A DNA stretch of 64,000 nucleotides from Bacillota bacterium (GTDB taxonomy: Bacteria; Bacillota; Clostridia; Peptostreptococcales; Anaerovoracaceae). This document shows, one piece after another, positions 8,389-16,917 of the stretch (its first letter is position 1; each line of letters starts with the position of its first letter). The notes below the pieces were generated by a model. The model had not been told where the DNA came from. It saw only the letters and a program-made list of their open reading frames with translations, and did not search any database. Position numbers and translations under genes: made by a program. The DNA is taken from assembly GCA_019420305.1 (NCBI GenBank), contig JAHZHL010000003.1, positions 163,643 to 227,642 of the forward strand, given 5' to 3'.

Positions 8389-9804
8389 TTAAAGAATTCC
8401 ATTCAGTTCCTGATATAATGATTTCGCGAAACTGTCGGTCATTCCGCAGATAAAGTCCGTTACCAGCAAAAGGCGCAGATACAGCTTTTCCGCCGGTTCC
8501 TTTCCTTTCGCGTAAATCTGATAGATCCCTTTATAATTATCCGAAATCAGCGCCATCAGCTTTTCCTGCACCGCGCTCTGCTTCCGTCCGGTATCAAAAT
8601 ACAGCGCCGCGTCTGTAAACCGTTCCAGCAGAAAACGGAAAATCGTTTCCGCCGCGATTTCCAGCTTAAGAATCGGTTCCGTGTTGAATACATATTGAAA
8701 CGCGATATCCCCCAGCGCTTCCATTACGGGTTCCGCATATGTGCCGGCAAACAAATCTGTCCTGCAGGTTCCATTCATAATGCTGCTGTAGTTCCGGACA
8801 AAGCCGTAAGTTGCTGACGCCAGCAATCTCCCCTGGAGAAAGACAATCCAGTTCTGGATCGCGTTCAGCTCCGGTGAAGAAAGGTTCCGCTGCAGAGCTT
8901 TCTGATACCGATGTTCCAGATTTTCCACGATACGGTCATATTCCCCGCCTGCGTCTTCCTCCGGTTTTCGCTGTTTCAGCTCCTTTACAAGTTGTTCATA
9001 GGAAATACAGCCTTTTTTGCAGGCGTCCTCAATGTCAGCCGTTTTATAAGCGATATCATCCGCCGCTTCCAGAACAAAGGCAAGCGGGTGCCGACATCCT
9101 CCGGTGCCCAGACTTTCCTGAAGATCCGAGAAAAGTTCCCTCTCCGCGTAATAGTACCCCATTTTTTTCGTTTTGATGTCTCCGCTGTCTTTTCGGATTT
9201 CCAATGATGATACCGGATATTTGATAATCGTTCCCAGCAGCGCCTTTGTCAGATTCATTCCATGCTCATCCACCAGGAAATGAAGCTTTGTTACCAGCCG
9301 CAGAGCCTGCGTATTCCCCTCAAAATGATAAAAATCCGCTTGCATCTGGGGTGTCAGAACCTGATCCAGCGGGTTTCCCTCAAATTTCATCACAGGAAGA
9401 TTTTCCCGGAACCATTGCCGGATCGCGGTCTCACCGAAATGTCCGAACGGAGGATTTCCGATATCATGCAGCAACCCTGCGCACTGCAGAATATCACAGA
9501 TATCCGTTTTATACTCCGGAAGAAAAGATTTATCTCCAACGCTTCGCAAGATTTTTTCCGAAATATTCTGACCTAGAGATTTTCCGAAAGAAGATACCTC
9601 CAGAGAATGCGTCAGCCTCGTCCGGATAAAGTCACTCTTGTCCAAGGGAAAAACCTGGGTTTTATCCTGCAGCCTTCTGAAAGAGGCGCTGTTGATAATC
9701 CGGTGATAATCTTTTTCAAATTCTGTCCGCAGGTCACCCGAACTTCCCGACGCCCGTATGCCGCGAATTCGTTCGGGACACAGCAGTTTGTTCCATTCCA
9801 TCAT
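8389..9804 (-). CDS. dgt: dGTP triphosphohydrolase-like HD protein
   Basis: A 471-residue HD-domain dNTPase. RRLQDKTQVFPL and RTRLTHSLEVSSFGKSLG at the N-terminus, then LLHDIGNPPFGHFGE (the HD metal pair) and LEAADDIAYKTADIEDA complete the H...HD...D metal site of the dGTPase/SAMHD1 family. It hydrolyses dGTP (or several dNTPs) to the nucleoside and tripolyphosphate, limiting nucleotide pools or phage DNA synthesis. It has its own promoter 25-50 bases upstream, and GGGAGG serves as SD. ATG codons at 9804 and 9801 are both possible starts. Confidence 0.92.
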   Translation of the reverse strand: MMEWNKLLCPERIRGIRASGSSGDLRTEFEKDYHRIINSASFRRLQDKTQVFPLDKSDFIRTRLTHSLEVSSFGKSLGQNISEKILRSVGDKSFLPEYKTDICDILQCAGLLHDIGNPPFGHFGETAIRQWFRENLPVMKFEGNPLDQVLTPQMQADFYHFEGNTQALRLVTKLHFLVDEHGMNLTKALLGTIIKYPVSSLEIRKDSGDIKTKKMGYYYAERELFSDLQESLGTGGCRHPLAFVLEAADDIAYKTADIEDACKKGCISYEQLVKELKQRKPEEDAGGEYDRIVENLEHRYQKALQRNLSSPELNAIQNWIVFLQGRLLASATYGFVRNYSSIMNGTCRTDLFAGTYAEPVMEALGDIAFQYVFNTEPILKLEIAAETIFRFLLERFTDAALYFDTGRKQSAVQEKLMALISDNYKGIYQIYAKGKEPAEKLYLRLLLVTDFICGMTDSFAKSLYQELNGIL

Positions 9805-9827
9805 GGTTGCCCTCCCTTTGAAGCTAT

Positions 9828-9856
9828 ATTATACTATAGACAGGAAGGATTGTCAT
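9828..9856 (-). promoter_or_regulatory. Promoter of dgt-DUF445 unit
   Basis: On the minus strand: ATGACA (9851-9856), a 17-base spacer and a perfect TATAAT (9828-9833), 24 bases before the dgt ATG. Confidence 0.75.
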
Positions 9857-9862
9857 TTTCTT

Positions 9863-10603
9863 TTAATTTTCATATTCGATAATATAGCCTACCCTGCCCT
9901 GAAATTCCGGGACATGAACAATTACATTTTCCGGCGCATCGTTAGCGACCCACCGCCCCTCTCCGCGGTAATAAAAAATATTCATATAAGTTTCTTCGAT
10001 ACCTTCATCCTCAAAGCTCGGTTCCCCTTCCATCCACAGCCAGTCCTGAAGACTTGTGTTCAAAGGTTCCCCGTAGGTTTCTCCTCTGTAATCCACCCAG
10101 TAGTAGTCATACTCGCCCGGATTTCGTTTTCCTCCGATATAAAACTGCATTTTATGATAGCCTCGATCCTCCAGCTCCTCTGTCAGGTAGGAAAATTCTT
10201 CCGGTGAATCAATGTGCGCCAGATATCCTCCCGCGTTTCGCGCCAATTCCGACGCCTCTTCCCATCCACAGTCCGCGAGAACATAAGAATATTCGTGAAT
10301 TCCTTCTTCGGGTTCCTGTGCCGGAGATGCAGACGGTTCCTGCTGCCCCGCCATGGAAGAATTCGTTTGTTCCCCAGGGTCATCCGCCTGCTTTCCATGA
10401 TCCTGTCCCGAAAAAACTAAAAATGCCGCAAATCCTGCTGCCGCAATTAAAACTCCGATGATTACTCCCAGCAGCCATTTCGGCAACGTATTTCCATGCG
10501 GTTCCTCCATATAAATTGTTTGCCGCGTCTGGAGCTTTGCTCCGCATTTTCTGCAATATGCTGCCTGATCCGAGTTTTCACAGCCACAGCTTCCACACCT
10601 CAT
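9863..10603 (-). CDS. Zinc-ribbon membrane protein with extracellular C-type-lectin-like domain
   Basis: A 246-residue protein in three parts. Residues 1-24 are a zinc ribbon (CGSCGCEN...YCRKCG). About residues 43-65 form one membrane helix (WLLGVIIGVLIAAAGFAAFL). After a Ser/Glu/Gln-rich linker there is a domain of about 140 residues with CTLD hallmarks: WEEASELARNAGGYLAHIDS, then FYIGGKR, then WLWMEGEPSFED. The ribbon would be cytoplasmic and the lectin-like fold outside the cell. CTLDs bind sugars or proteins, but no ligand can be inferred. It lies upstream of dgt, which has its own promoter. Confidence 0.72.
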   Translation of the reverse strand: MRCGSCGCENSDQAAYCRKCGAKLQTRQTIYMEEPHGNTLPKWLLGVIIGVLIAAAGFAAFLVFSGQDHGKQADDPGEQTNSSMAGQQEPSASPAQEPEEGIHEYSYVLADCGWEEASELARNAGGYLAHIDSPEEFSYLTEELEDRGYHKMQFYIGGKRNPGEYDYYWVDYRGETYGEPLNTSLQDWLWMEGEPSFEDEGIEETYMNIFYYRGEGRWVANDAPENVIVHVPEFQGRVGYIIEYEN

Positions 10604-10822
10604 TGTTCTTCAACCTCACTTCCGTAAATTCTGCTTTTCTCGACATTTTCCGTCCTCCATTATACTGCATAGCTGGAGCAAAATTGGATTTTTGTAACAT
10701 TTCGTCTTTAAAATGTAATAAACGGTCCAAAAAAATTCAGAAAGCTTTAATTCTTTTTTAATATTTCTGTTCTATAATAATAAAAATACTTTAAGGGATA
10801 CAGACAAAGGAGATGATGCGTT

Positions 10823-11248
10823 ATGAGTATGTTTTCACGATCGAGCGGCAGACAGCCGTATCGTAATCCATATCAGGGAAGCCGCCACTACAAGAGAAAA
10901 GGGTTGTTCGGTGAACTTCTGGGAAGCTTCATGGGCTCGGGAAGTTCTTTCGGAAGCCGTTCAGGTCGCTATTATCAGCAGGGCGGCTATCCTTCCGGCA
11001 ATTATCCGAATCACTACCCTCCTCATGGTAGCTATCAGCAAAGCGGTTATCCACAGCAGTCTCCCCAGAATGCCCCGCTTTCCGGTCATGCCTTTTGTCC
11101 CAGCTGCGGCGCGAAAGTTCCGGTCGGTTCTAAATTCTGCCTGGAATGCGGAGCGAAAATGATGTCGGATTCCATCTGTCCGGGATGCGGCCAGCCGATC
11201 CCTCCGGGAGCGAAATTCTGTCCGGGATGCGGAACTCCGAAAAAGTAA
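10823..11248 (+). CDS. Gly/Tyr/Ser-rich protein with double zinc ribbon
   Basis: A 141-residue protein. Residues 1-85 are low complexity, rich in Gly, Ser, Tyr, Gln and Pro, and probably disordered. Residues 91-138 hold two zinc ribbons: CPSCGAKVP...CLECGAK and CPGCGQPIP...CPGCGTP. TATAAT at 10773-10778 and AAAGGAG before the ATG support expression. The stop codon is one base from the start of the kinase-like gene, so the two are an operon and may work together. The fold class is sure, the function is not known. Confidence 0.75.
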   Translation: MSMFSRSSGRQPYRNPYQGSRHYKRKGLFGELLGSFMGSGSSFGSRSGRYYQQGGYPSGNYPNHYPPHGSYQQSGYPQQSPQNAPLSGHAFCPSCGAKVPVGSKFCLECGAKMMSDSICPGCGQPIPPGAKFCPGCGTPKK

Positions 11249-11249
11249 C

Positions 11250-11969
11250 ATGCTTTTCTTTGCGAAACGGTACATCGGACGGAGTTACAACGGATATCAT
11301 ATTCTCCGGCTTATCGGTCAGGGCCGCTACGGAGCCTGCTTTGAAGCAGACGCTCCTGACGGAGATCAGGTCGTTCTCAAGCGGTTCCACAACCGCATGC
11401 GAAAAAAAACGCAAAGCAACAATCACTTTGAGCCGGTCATTTTGTCCACCCTTTCTCATCCGTCCGTTCCTTCCCTGCTGGGAGTAATCAACGCAGGGAA
11501 GGATTATTTCTTTGTGCTGGAAAAGATGCCCGGAACATCCATTGAGACACTCCTCTTCTCGGATCACTATTGTTTCTCACAAGAGGAGGTTTACCGGATC
11601 GGTCTTGATCTGATCGATGTGATCTCCTACCTTCATGAAAACAATATTGCGCATCGGGATATCCGTCCCGCCAATGTTCTGTGGGATCAGAACCGGCTTT
11701 CCCTCATTGATTTCGGACTTGCCCGCTTCGCGGACGGGGAGAAATACCGCCTGAATTCCGACTTTTCCTATTTGGGAGATTTTCTTCTCTATTTACTTTA
11801 TTCCACTTATTGCGGAAAATCCGCAAGAAAAAAGCCCTGGTACGAAGAGCTTTCGCTTCGTCCAGAGCAGGTTCTGTTTCTTAAGAGGCTCTTTGGCATT
11901 GAAAAGCCCTATGACACCATCGAGCAGATCCGCGTTGGCTTTCAGCAGGTCTTCCCGCCCGCCTGCTGA
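11250..11969 (+). CDS. Small Ser/Thr protein kinase-like protein
   Basis: A 239-residue protein with a compact protein-kinase fold: the glycine-rich loop LIGQGRYGACFEA, a candidate catalytic Lys in VVLKRF, the catalytic loop HRDIRPANVLW and the metal loop IDFGLAR. The C-lobe is short and lacks the membrane and PASTA parts of PknB, so this is a soluble minimal kinase. The ATG is one base after the zinc-ribbon stop with no clear SD of its own, which suggests translational coupling. The zinc-ribbon partner is a natural candidate substrate or adaptor (inference). It overlaps the convergent transporter gene by 28 bases. Confidence 0.8.
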   Translation: MLFFAKRYIGRSYNGYHILRLIGQGRYGACFEADAPDGDQVVLKRFHNRMRKKTQSNNHFEPVILSTLSHPSVPSLLGVINAGKDYFFVLEKMPGTSIETLLFSDHYCFSQEEVYRIGLDLIDVISYLHENNIAHRDIRPANVLWDQNRLSLIDFGLARFADGEKYRLNSDFSYLGDFLLYLLYSTYCGKSARKKPWYEELSLRPEQVLFLKRLFGIEKPYDTIEQIRVGFQQVFPPAC

Positions 11970-13351
11970 TCCCGCAGACGGCTGTGTGTTCTTCCATAGC
12001 CGAAATAAATCAGCAGCCCGCACACGGTCCAGCCGCCAAAAGCAGCCCACGTAATCCAGTCCAGCTGTACCGCGAGAAACCCGCACAGCACTACGGCCGC
12101 AATCGGGATAAACGGCACCGCGGGAACCTTAAAATCGCGAGGAAGCTCCGGATACTGTTTTCTGAGAGAAATCACTGTAACGGCAACAAATGAGAACGCC
12201 CACAGCGTACCGATATTGCAAAGCTCCGCGATCATATCAATCGGGAAAAATCCCGCCAACACGCATCCTACCGCCCATGTGCAGATAATCGCCTTGTCCG
12301 GCACCATCCTCCGGCTTACCTTTGAAAAGGTTCTTGGCAGAAGCCCTTCTCTGGACATGGAATAAATCAGCCTGGATTCGCTTCCCAGAAGGACGAGGAC
12401 TCCGGTTGTAAGACCCGCAATCGCTCCTACCGATACGAGCGCAGATCCCCATCTGATGCCGATTTCATTCAGCGCGTAAGCCACCGGCGCCGCCACTCCC
12501 GCGTAAACCGAGTATTTCACCACTCCGGTCAGCATCAGGGTCACGATTATATACAGGATTGTGGCAATCACTAGAGACCCGATGATTCCCCTCGGCATAT
12601 TTTTTTGGGGTTCTTTTACCTCTTCCGCGGAATTAGAGATCGCGTCAAATCCCAGATACGCAAAAAAGACCACCGCAGCTCCCGAAAAGACGCCGGTCCA
12701 CCCGAACGGCAGAAACGGTTTATAATTTGAGACATCCACATGTTTTGCCACCAGAACGATGAACAGAAGAATGACCGCTACCTTTACAAACACAAGAACA
12801 TTGTTCAATTTCGCGCTCTCCCTGGCGCCCCGAAGCTGGAGCATCGCCATAAGCGAAATGATGAAAATCGCCGGTAGATTAATAATGCCTCCGCTGATGG
12901 GATCCGCGAGAAGTTCTTTCGGAAGCCGGATTCCTGTCAGCTCTATAATATTTGACGCGTATGCGGACCATCCTACGGCGATAGACGCCATCGCGACAAC
13001 ATATTCCAGTGTCAGGCACCAGCCGATAAACCAGGCGAAAATCTCTCCCAGCCCCGCGTAAGCAAACGTATAGGCGCTCCCCGAAGCAGGAACGGCAGAT
13101 GCCAGCTCCGCGTAGCACAAAGCCGCGCATCCGCACGCGAGTCCCGCCAGTACAAAAGACAGAATCAGCCCCGGTCCGGCATGCTCCGCCGCGGCAACGC
13201 CTGTAATTACAAAGATTCCGGATCCGATAATTACACCGACTCCCATCATCGTCAGTTCAAAAGCGCCCAAGGAGCGTTTTAACCCTCCATTATGACGCGC
13301 GCCTTCCATAACCGCTTCCACCGGCAATTTACGCATGAACTCTGTCTTCAT
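11942..13351 (-). CDS. APC-family amino acid permease (cationic amino acid transporter type)
   Basis: A 469-residue, 12-helix transporter. The N-terminal region has MMGVGVIIGSGIFVITGVAA, the glycine-rich helix-1 substrate motif of APC permeases (GxGIF). The middle has FFAYLGFDAISNSAEEVKEP, the helix-6 motif typical of CAT/YfnA-like members. The C-terminus is hydrophobic and ends with a short basic tail. It should import amino acids at the cytoplasmic membrane; the exact substrate is not clear. Its 3' end overlaps the convergent kinase gene. Confidence 0.88.
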   Translation of the reverse strand: MKTEFMRKLPVEAVMEGARHNGGLKRSLGAFELTMMGVGVIIGSGIFVITGVAAAEHAGPGLILSFVLAGLACGCAALCYAELASAVPASGSAYTFAYAGLGEIFAWFIGWCLTLEYVVAMASIAVGWSAYASNIIELTGIRLPKELLADPISGGIINLPAIFIISLMAMLQLRGARESAKLNNVLVFVKVAVILLFIVLVAKHVDVSNYKPFLPFGWTGVFSGAAVVFFAYLGFDAISNSAEEVKEPQKNMPRGIIGSLVIATILYIIVTLMLTGVVKYSVYAGVAAPVAYALNEIGIRWGSALVSVGAIAGLTTGVLVLLGSESRLIYSMSREGLLPRTFSKVSRRMVPDKAIICTWAVGCVLAGFFPIDMIAELCNIGTLWAFSFVAVTVISLRKQYPELPRDFKVPAVPFIPIAAVVLCGFLAVQLDWITWAAFGGWTVCGLLIYFGYGRTHSRLRDQQAGGKTC

Positions 13352-13443
13352 TTCTTTCTCCCGCTTTCTTTATAAATTTTGTTCTGTACTATTAAGATTC
13401 TTCTTCCTGTCGTCAAATATACCGCTGTTTTACAAGAAACTTC

Positions 13444-14988
13444 CTATTCCTTATCGCTAAGCGAGAACTTGGCCGGAACGGTCACCGGCTCCTCATACCA
13501 GGAGAAACAGCGTTCCGTCAGCTCCGCGTCCGGCTTTGGTGTCAGAAGGCTGACAACCGGAACAAGAATCATGCCTCCCAGCATGGCAAATGCGCCCGCG
13601 TTAATGGATGACTGCAGAACCGTTGGAAAGATTCCATTGGCCAGCAGATTCAGAATCATAATTCCCGCGCCCCAGATAAAACTGCACCAGCAGGCGATCC
13701 GGGTCGTTCTTTTCCAGTAAAGTCCGTACAGCAGCGGAGCAAGGAACGCTCCGGCCAGCGCGCCCCAGGAAATACCCATCAGCTGCGCGATAAAGGTCAC
13801 CGCGCGCTTATACTGAACGATCGCGATCACAACAGATATGGCAATAAATACCACAATTAAAATCCGCATAACCAGCAGCTGAGATTTCTCACTCATGTCC
13901 TTCACAAGATTGTCTTTGAGGAAATCGATCGTCAGCGTGGAGCTGGAAGCCATAACCAGAGAGGAAAGGGTAGACATGGAAGCGGAAAGTACAAGCAGAA
14001 CCACAAGCCCAATCAGCACATCCGGCAGATTCGAAAGCATGGCAGGGATAATGGCGTCGTACCCTTCGACATCCACATTAATCTGATCGGAAAACAGTCT
14101 GCCGAAGCCTCCCAGAAAATAGCACCCGCCTGCTACGATCAGCGCGAACATCGTGGAAATAATCGTTCCTTTATGTATGGATTTTTCGCTTTCAATGGCG
14201 TAGAATTTCTGAACCATCTGCGGCAGTCCCCAGGTGCCCATAGACGTCAGAAGCACGACACCCAGCAGATCCAGCGGGGCCGGCCCAAAGAACGACGCGA
14301 AAGCTCCCGGCGTGGAAGATACAGACGGATCTTCGATTCGCGCAAGACCGTCGATCGCCTCCATAAAGCCGCCTTTACTTGCGAGTACCGCCGCGATCAC
14401 CGCAATGATTCCAAACAGCATAATGATGCCCTGAATGAAATCATTAATCGCCGTCGCCATATAGCCTCCCGCAATCACATAAATTCCCGTCAGCACCGCC
14501 ATAATAATGATACAGACCGTATAGTCAATATGGAACGCCATTCCGAACAGTCTGGAAAGACCGTTATATAAGGATGCCGTATACGGAATCAAAAAGATAA
14601 AGGTAATCATAGACGCTCCGATTTTAATGGATTTGCTGCCGAATCGCGCCCCGAAGAATTCCGGCATAGTCGCCGAATCCAGGTGCTGAGTCATAATTCT
14701 CGTACGTCTTCCCAGGATCACCCATGCGAGAAGGGAACCGATCATCGCGTTCCCCACTCCGATCCAGGTCGAAGCAATCCCGTATTTCCACCCAAACTGT
14801 CCGGCATATCCGATAAAAATAACAGCGGAAAAATAGGATGTGCCATAAGCAAACGCTGTCAGCCACGGACCGACGGAACGCCCGCCAAGAACAAATCCGT
14901 TGACATCGGTCGCATGTTTTCTGCAGTAAATACCAATGGCAATCATGATTGCGAAAAAAACGCAAAGCAATAAGATTTTGATAAACAT
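13444..14988 (-). CDS. Sodium:solute symporter (SSS), predicted amino acid (tyrosine) importer
   Basis: A 514-residue SSS-family transporter from the ATG at 14988 (AAAGGA upstream; the longer frame is excluded because it runs through the leader RNA). It has 13 or so helices, GRSVGPWLTAFAYGTSYFSA near the N-terminus, and GTWGLPQMVQKFYAI plus SSLVMASSSTLTIDFL, the sodium-site segments of PutP-like symporters. A T-box leader with an apparent TAC (Tyr) specifier precedes it, so it should be induced when tRNA-Tyr is uncharged. That points to tyrosine or an aromatic precursor as substrate (inference). PutP-type members carry proline, sialic acid or pantothenate, so family membership alone would not tell. 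Confidence 0.87.
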   Translation of the reverse strand: MFIKILLLCVFFAIMIAIGIYCRKHATDVNGFVLGGRSVGPWLTAFAYGTSYFSAVIFIGYAGQFGWKYGIASTWIGVGNAMIGSLLAWVILGRRTRIMTQHLDSATMPEFFGARFGSKSIKIGASMITFIFLIPYTASLYNGLSRLFGMAFHIDYTVCIIIMAVLTGIYVIAGGYMATAINDFIQGIIMLFGIIAVIAAVLASKGGFMEAIDGLARIEDPSVSSTPGAFASFFGPAPLDLLGVVLLTSMGTWGLPQMVQKFYAIESEKSIHKGTIISTMFALIVAGGCYFLGGFGRLFSDQINVDVEGYDAIIPAMLSNLPDVLIGLVVLLVLSASMSTLSSLVMASSSTLTIDFLKDNLVKDMSEKSQLLVMRILIVVFIAISVVIAIVQYKRAVTFIAQLMGISWGALAGAFLAPLLYGLYWKRTTRIACWCSFIWGAGIMILNLLANGIFPTVLQSSINAGAFAMLGGMILVPVVSLLTPKPDAELTERCFSWYEEPVTVPAKFSLSDKE

Positions 14989-15029
14989 AGTTTTTTCGTC
15001 CTTTCTTTTTATTTGGAAGGACAGTGTTT

Positions 15030-15157
15030 CCTGCGCGCTGTTTTGTTTCACAAAACAGGCAGGGCATAAACTGAAAAATTGCACTGCGGCTAAAGCCGCG
15101 CAATTTCTGTATTTGTCCTGCGCGCTGTTTTGTTTCACAAAACAGGCAGGGCATAAA
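15030..15157 (-). repeat. Tandem palindromic repeat, 87-base unit in 1.5 copies
   Basis: A 41-base sequence occurs twice without mismatch, at 15030-15070 and 15117-15157. Each copy holds the palindrome CTGTTTTGTTTCACAAAACAG. Between them lies another stem-loop, AAATTGC ... GCAATTT, with an inner GCGGC/GCCGC stem. The period is 87 bases. It lies in the leader between the T-box terminator and the symporter start, so the mRNA would carry three hairpins in a row. It looks like a dispersed palindromic element inserted downstream of the terminator. Confidence 0.85.
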
Positions 15158-15481
15158 AAACTGCCCTCCGAACTATGTTCAGAGGGCAGATTGTACCGCG
15201 TTACCACCTCTGTTCACCGCGTCCTCACGAACACGGCCTCACTGAGTTCTTACCAAACTCGCTCACTATGACGGGTGAACCCGTTCCAACCTACTTTTGA
15301 AACCGGAAGTTCTGCTGTTCTTTCGGTTCCTGTTCAGCGGACTGCTCTCGGAATGTATTCGATCCGTCTCTTTCCCGCGCCTCTCACCACCCGGCTGCTC
15401 TCTGTCGGCTTTCCTCGGACTTACTGGTTTCCGGTCTTCGCATTTCCAGGTTATTATTACACGATTTCCCAAGCAAGTCAA
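15158..15481 (-). promoter_or_regulatory. T-box leader (apparent tRNA-Tyr specifier) with promoter and terminator
   Basis: On the minus strand: a promoter TTGACT (15476-15481) and TAATAA near 15454-15459. A stem I region follows with GACCGGAAACCAGTAAGTC, the AG-bulge (AGAGAGCAG) and GGTGAGAG distal loop. The specifier loop reads GAA-TAC-ATTCC (TAC at 15355-15357). The T-box AGGTGGTAACGCGG is at 15196-15209, and a terminator stem CTGCCCTC/GAGGGCAG (15161-15189) is followed by six T. The bulge TGGT would pair with a tRNA ending ACCA, matching the discriminator A of tRNA-Tyr. Uncharged tRNA should stabilise the antiterminator and turn on the symporter. The T-box class is sure; the codon reading is my alignment by eye. 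Confidence 0.9.
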
Positions 15482-15488
15482 GAAATAT

Positions 15489-16199
15489 TTACGATTTTGC
15501 GAAAAAGTGCATATCATTGTTTTTAACCCTCCGCGCCCAATAGACAATCGGCGTATCCGCAAGGCTGGTTACAATAAAAATCAGATAGCTGGAAATACAG
15601 ATCCCAAGCATGGTCTGCATAGAATACATTCCCCAGAAGGCGCCAAAGCTGTACAGTACCGTATTAAGCATCTGTGATATCAGCGTGGATCCATTGTTTC
15701 TCAACCATAAAAAACGGACGGAATCCCCACACCTTCTTTCCGTAAATGCCCACCATTTATGATAGGCCCAGACGTCAAACCTCTGGCAGATCGCGTAAAC
15801 CAGAAAGCTGACGATCATCAGACGGGGCGTATTGCTGAAAATCGCTTCAAAGCTGCTTCTTGCCCAGTCACTCTCAGCCGGTATGTATAACAGCCAGAGC
15901 TGGGAAAGCACAATAAAAGACATCGAAGTCGCGATCCCGATATTCACCGCTTTCTGTGCCGCCTGTTTTCCTTCTGTTTCACTTAAAATATCCGTAATCA
16001 GGAATGTTGCCGCAAATAAAATATTTCCCAGAGTCTGCTCCATGCCAAACGCCTCTACCAGCAGCAGCACTTCAATGTTTGCGGTAATCGTCGCGAAGAC
16101 GGTTCCGCAATACAGCCCCGCTGTTCCAAAAAAACGATATGCCGCCAGAACCCCCAGATAAATGATAATCAGCGAAGCAATCAAAAGAAATTCATTCAT
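15489..16199 (-). CDS. VUT-family queuosine precursor transporter (YhhQ-like)
   Basis: A 236-residue, six-helix membrane protein from the ATG at 16199. It has NILFAATFLITDILSETEGK, the signature of the VUT/YhhQ family, which imports queuine, preQ1 or preQ0 for tRNA modification. Further conserved segments are RFLWLRNNGSTLISQMLNT and ISSYLIFIVTSLADTPIVYW. The start overlaps the end of the radical SAM gene by 8 bases, so the two are translationally coupled. A structured leader lies upstream of the pair. The T-box promoter of the next gene begins just after this stop codon. Confidence 0.87.
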   Translation of the reverse strand: MNEFLLIASLIIIYLGVLAAYRFFGTAGLYCGTVFATITANIEVLLLVEAFGMEQTLGNILFAATFLITDILSETEGKQAAQKAVNIGIATSMSFIVLSQLWLLYIPAESDWARSSFEAIFSNTPRLMIVSFLVYAICQRFDVWAYHKWWAFTERRCGDSVRFLWLRNNGSTLISQMLNTVLYSFGAFWGMYSMQTMLGICISSYLIFIVTSLADTPIVYWARRVKNNDMHFFAKS

Positions 16200-16908
16200 C
16201 CTCTTTTTCTCCTCCCACTCCAAAATCCGTATTTTCCAGCAGAATATCCACCCGCTCCTCCTTTTTGTATTTCGGATACACATCCCTCATAAAGGCGCGG
16301 ATACAGGCTTCGTCCGGCTTTACGGAAGATGTGTTTCCGGTCATCAGGTTGATACAGACTCTCTGAAAATGCAAAAGTCCTGTCTCCACATCCCGCCGCA
16401 TAGACGCTCCGGTCTGCCCGGGAAGTCCGAAAAGCAGGCAGACTTCCTGCGCGTACTCCGCGATTTCCTCAGGAGAGGCGTATTCCATTCCTTTTATCAG
16501 AACTTCTTCCCGAAAAGAAGCGTCAAACGTCTCTACTCCCATTTTCACAACCACCTGAATCCCGTTTTTTCCAAATCTTTTCCGAATTCCAGAGAGTGTA
16601 TGCCGATCCCTCCAGTGGCATTCGATATGCAGCCGCTGTATGGTCTTCTGTCCGCATACGCAAAGAAGCTGTTCCACTGTTTTCTCATCCAGATCGCAAA
16701 AACTTCCGGAATTAATGACTTCCAGCACGCCAAAACGGCCGGTTACTTTTTTAATTTCCTCTCTGTTCAGACGAAAGTTCGCTTCCTCATCCACTGAAAA
16801 ATCCAGATGGTAATCACAAAAGCTGCAGCGCCTCCATTTACATCCGCTACCTCTGAGCAGCAGGATTTCCCTTGGATTTTTTTCTGTTATAACACTATAT
16901 CTTTCCAT
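16192..16908 (-). CDS. Radical SAM protein, candidate queuosine-salvage enzyme (QueL-like)
   Basis: A 238-residue compact radical SAM enzyme. The cluster motif is GCKWRRCSFCDYH: the cysteines of CKWRRCSFC are spaced C-x4-C-x2-C instead of the standard C-x3-C-x2-C. FGLPGQTG is the downstream glycine-rich SAM-binding part. The gene overlaps a VUT queuosine-precursor transporter and is preceded by a riboswitch-like leader. Known queuine-salvage loci of clostridia pair YhhQ with QueK and the radical SAM lyase QueL, which frees queuine from queuosine 5'-phosphate. A QueL role fits the context but no diagnostic residue proves it. The N-terminus is well placed by RLNREE-type helices and an AGAAATGG start region. 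Confidence 0.7.
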   Translation of the reverse strand: MERYSVITEKNPREILLLRGSGCKWRRCSFCDYHLDFSVDEEANFRLNREEIKKVTGRFGVLEVINSGSFCDLDEKTVEQLLCVCGQKTIQRLHIECHWRDRHTLSGIRKRFGKNGIQVVVKMGVETFDASFREEVLIKGMEYASPEEIAEYAQEVCLLFGLPGQTGASMRRDVETGLLHFQRVCINLMTGNTSSVKPDEACIRAFMRDVYPKYKKEERVDILLENTDFGVGGEKEDE

Positions 16909-16917
16909 TTCTTTTCA

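Noticed and set aside
15030..15157. CRISPR array or IS end
   Set aside because: Only two repeat copies, each a hairpin, with one interval that is itself a hairpin; no transposase or spacer pattern.
15117..15207. N-terminal extension of the symporter through the leader
   Set aside because: The extra residues derive from the palindromic repeat and T-box terminator; the ATG at 14988 has a proper SD and matches the family start.
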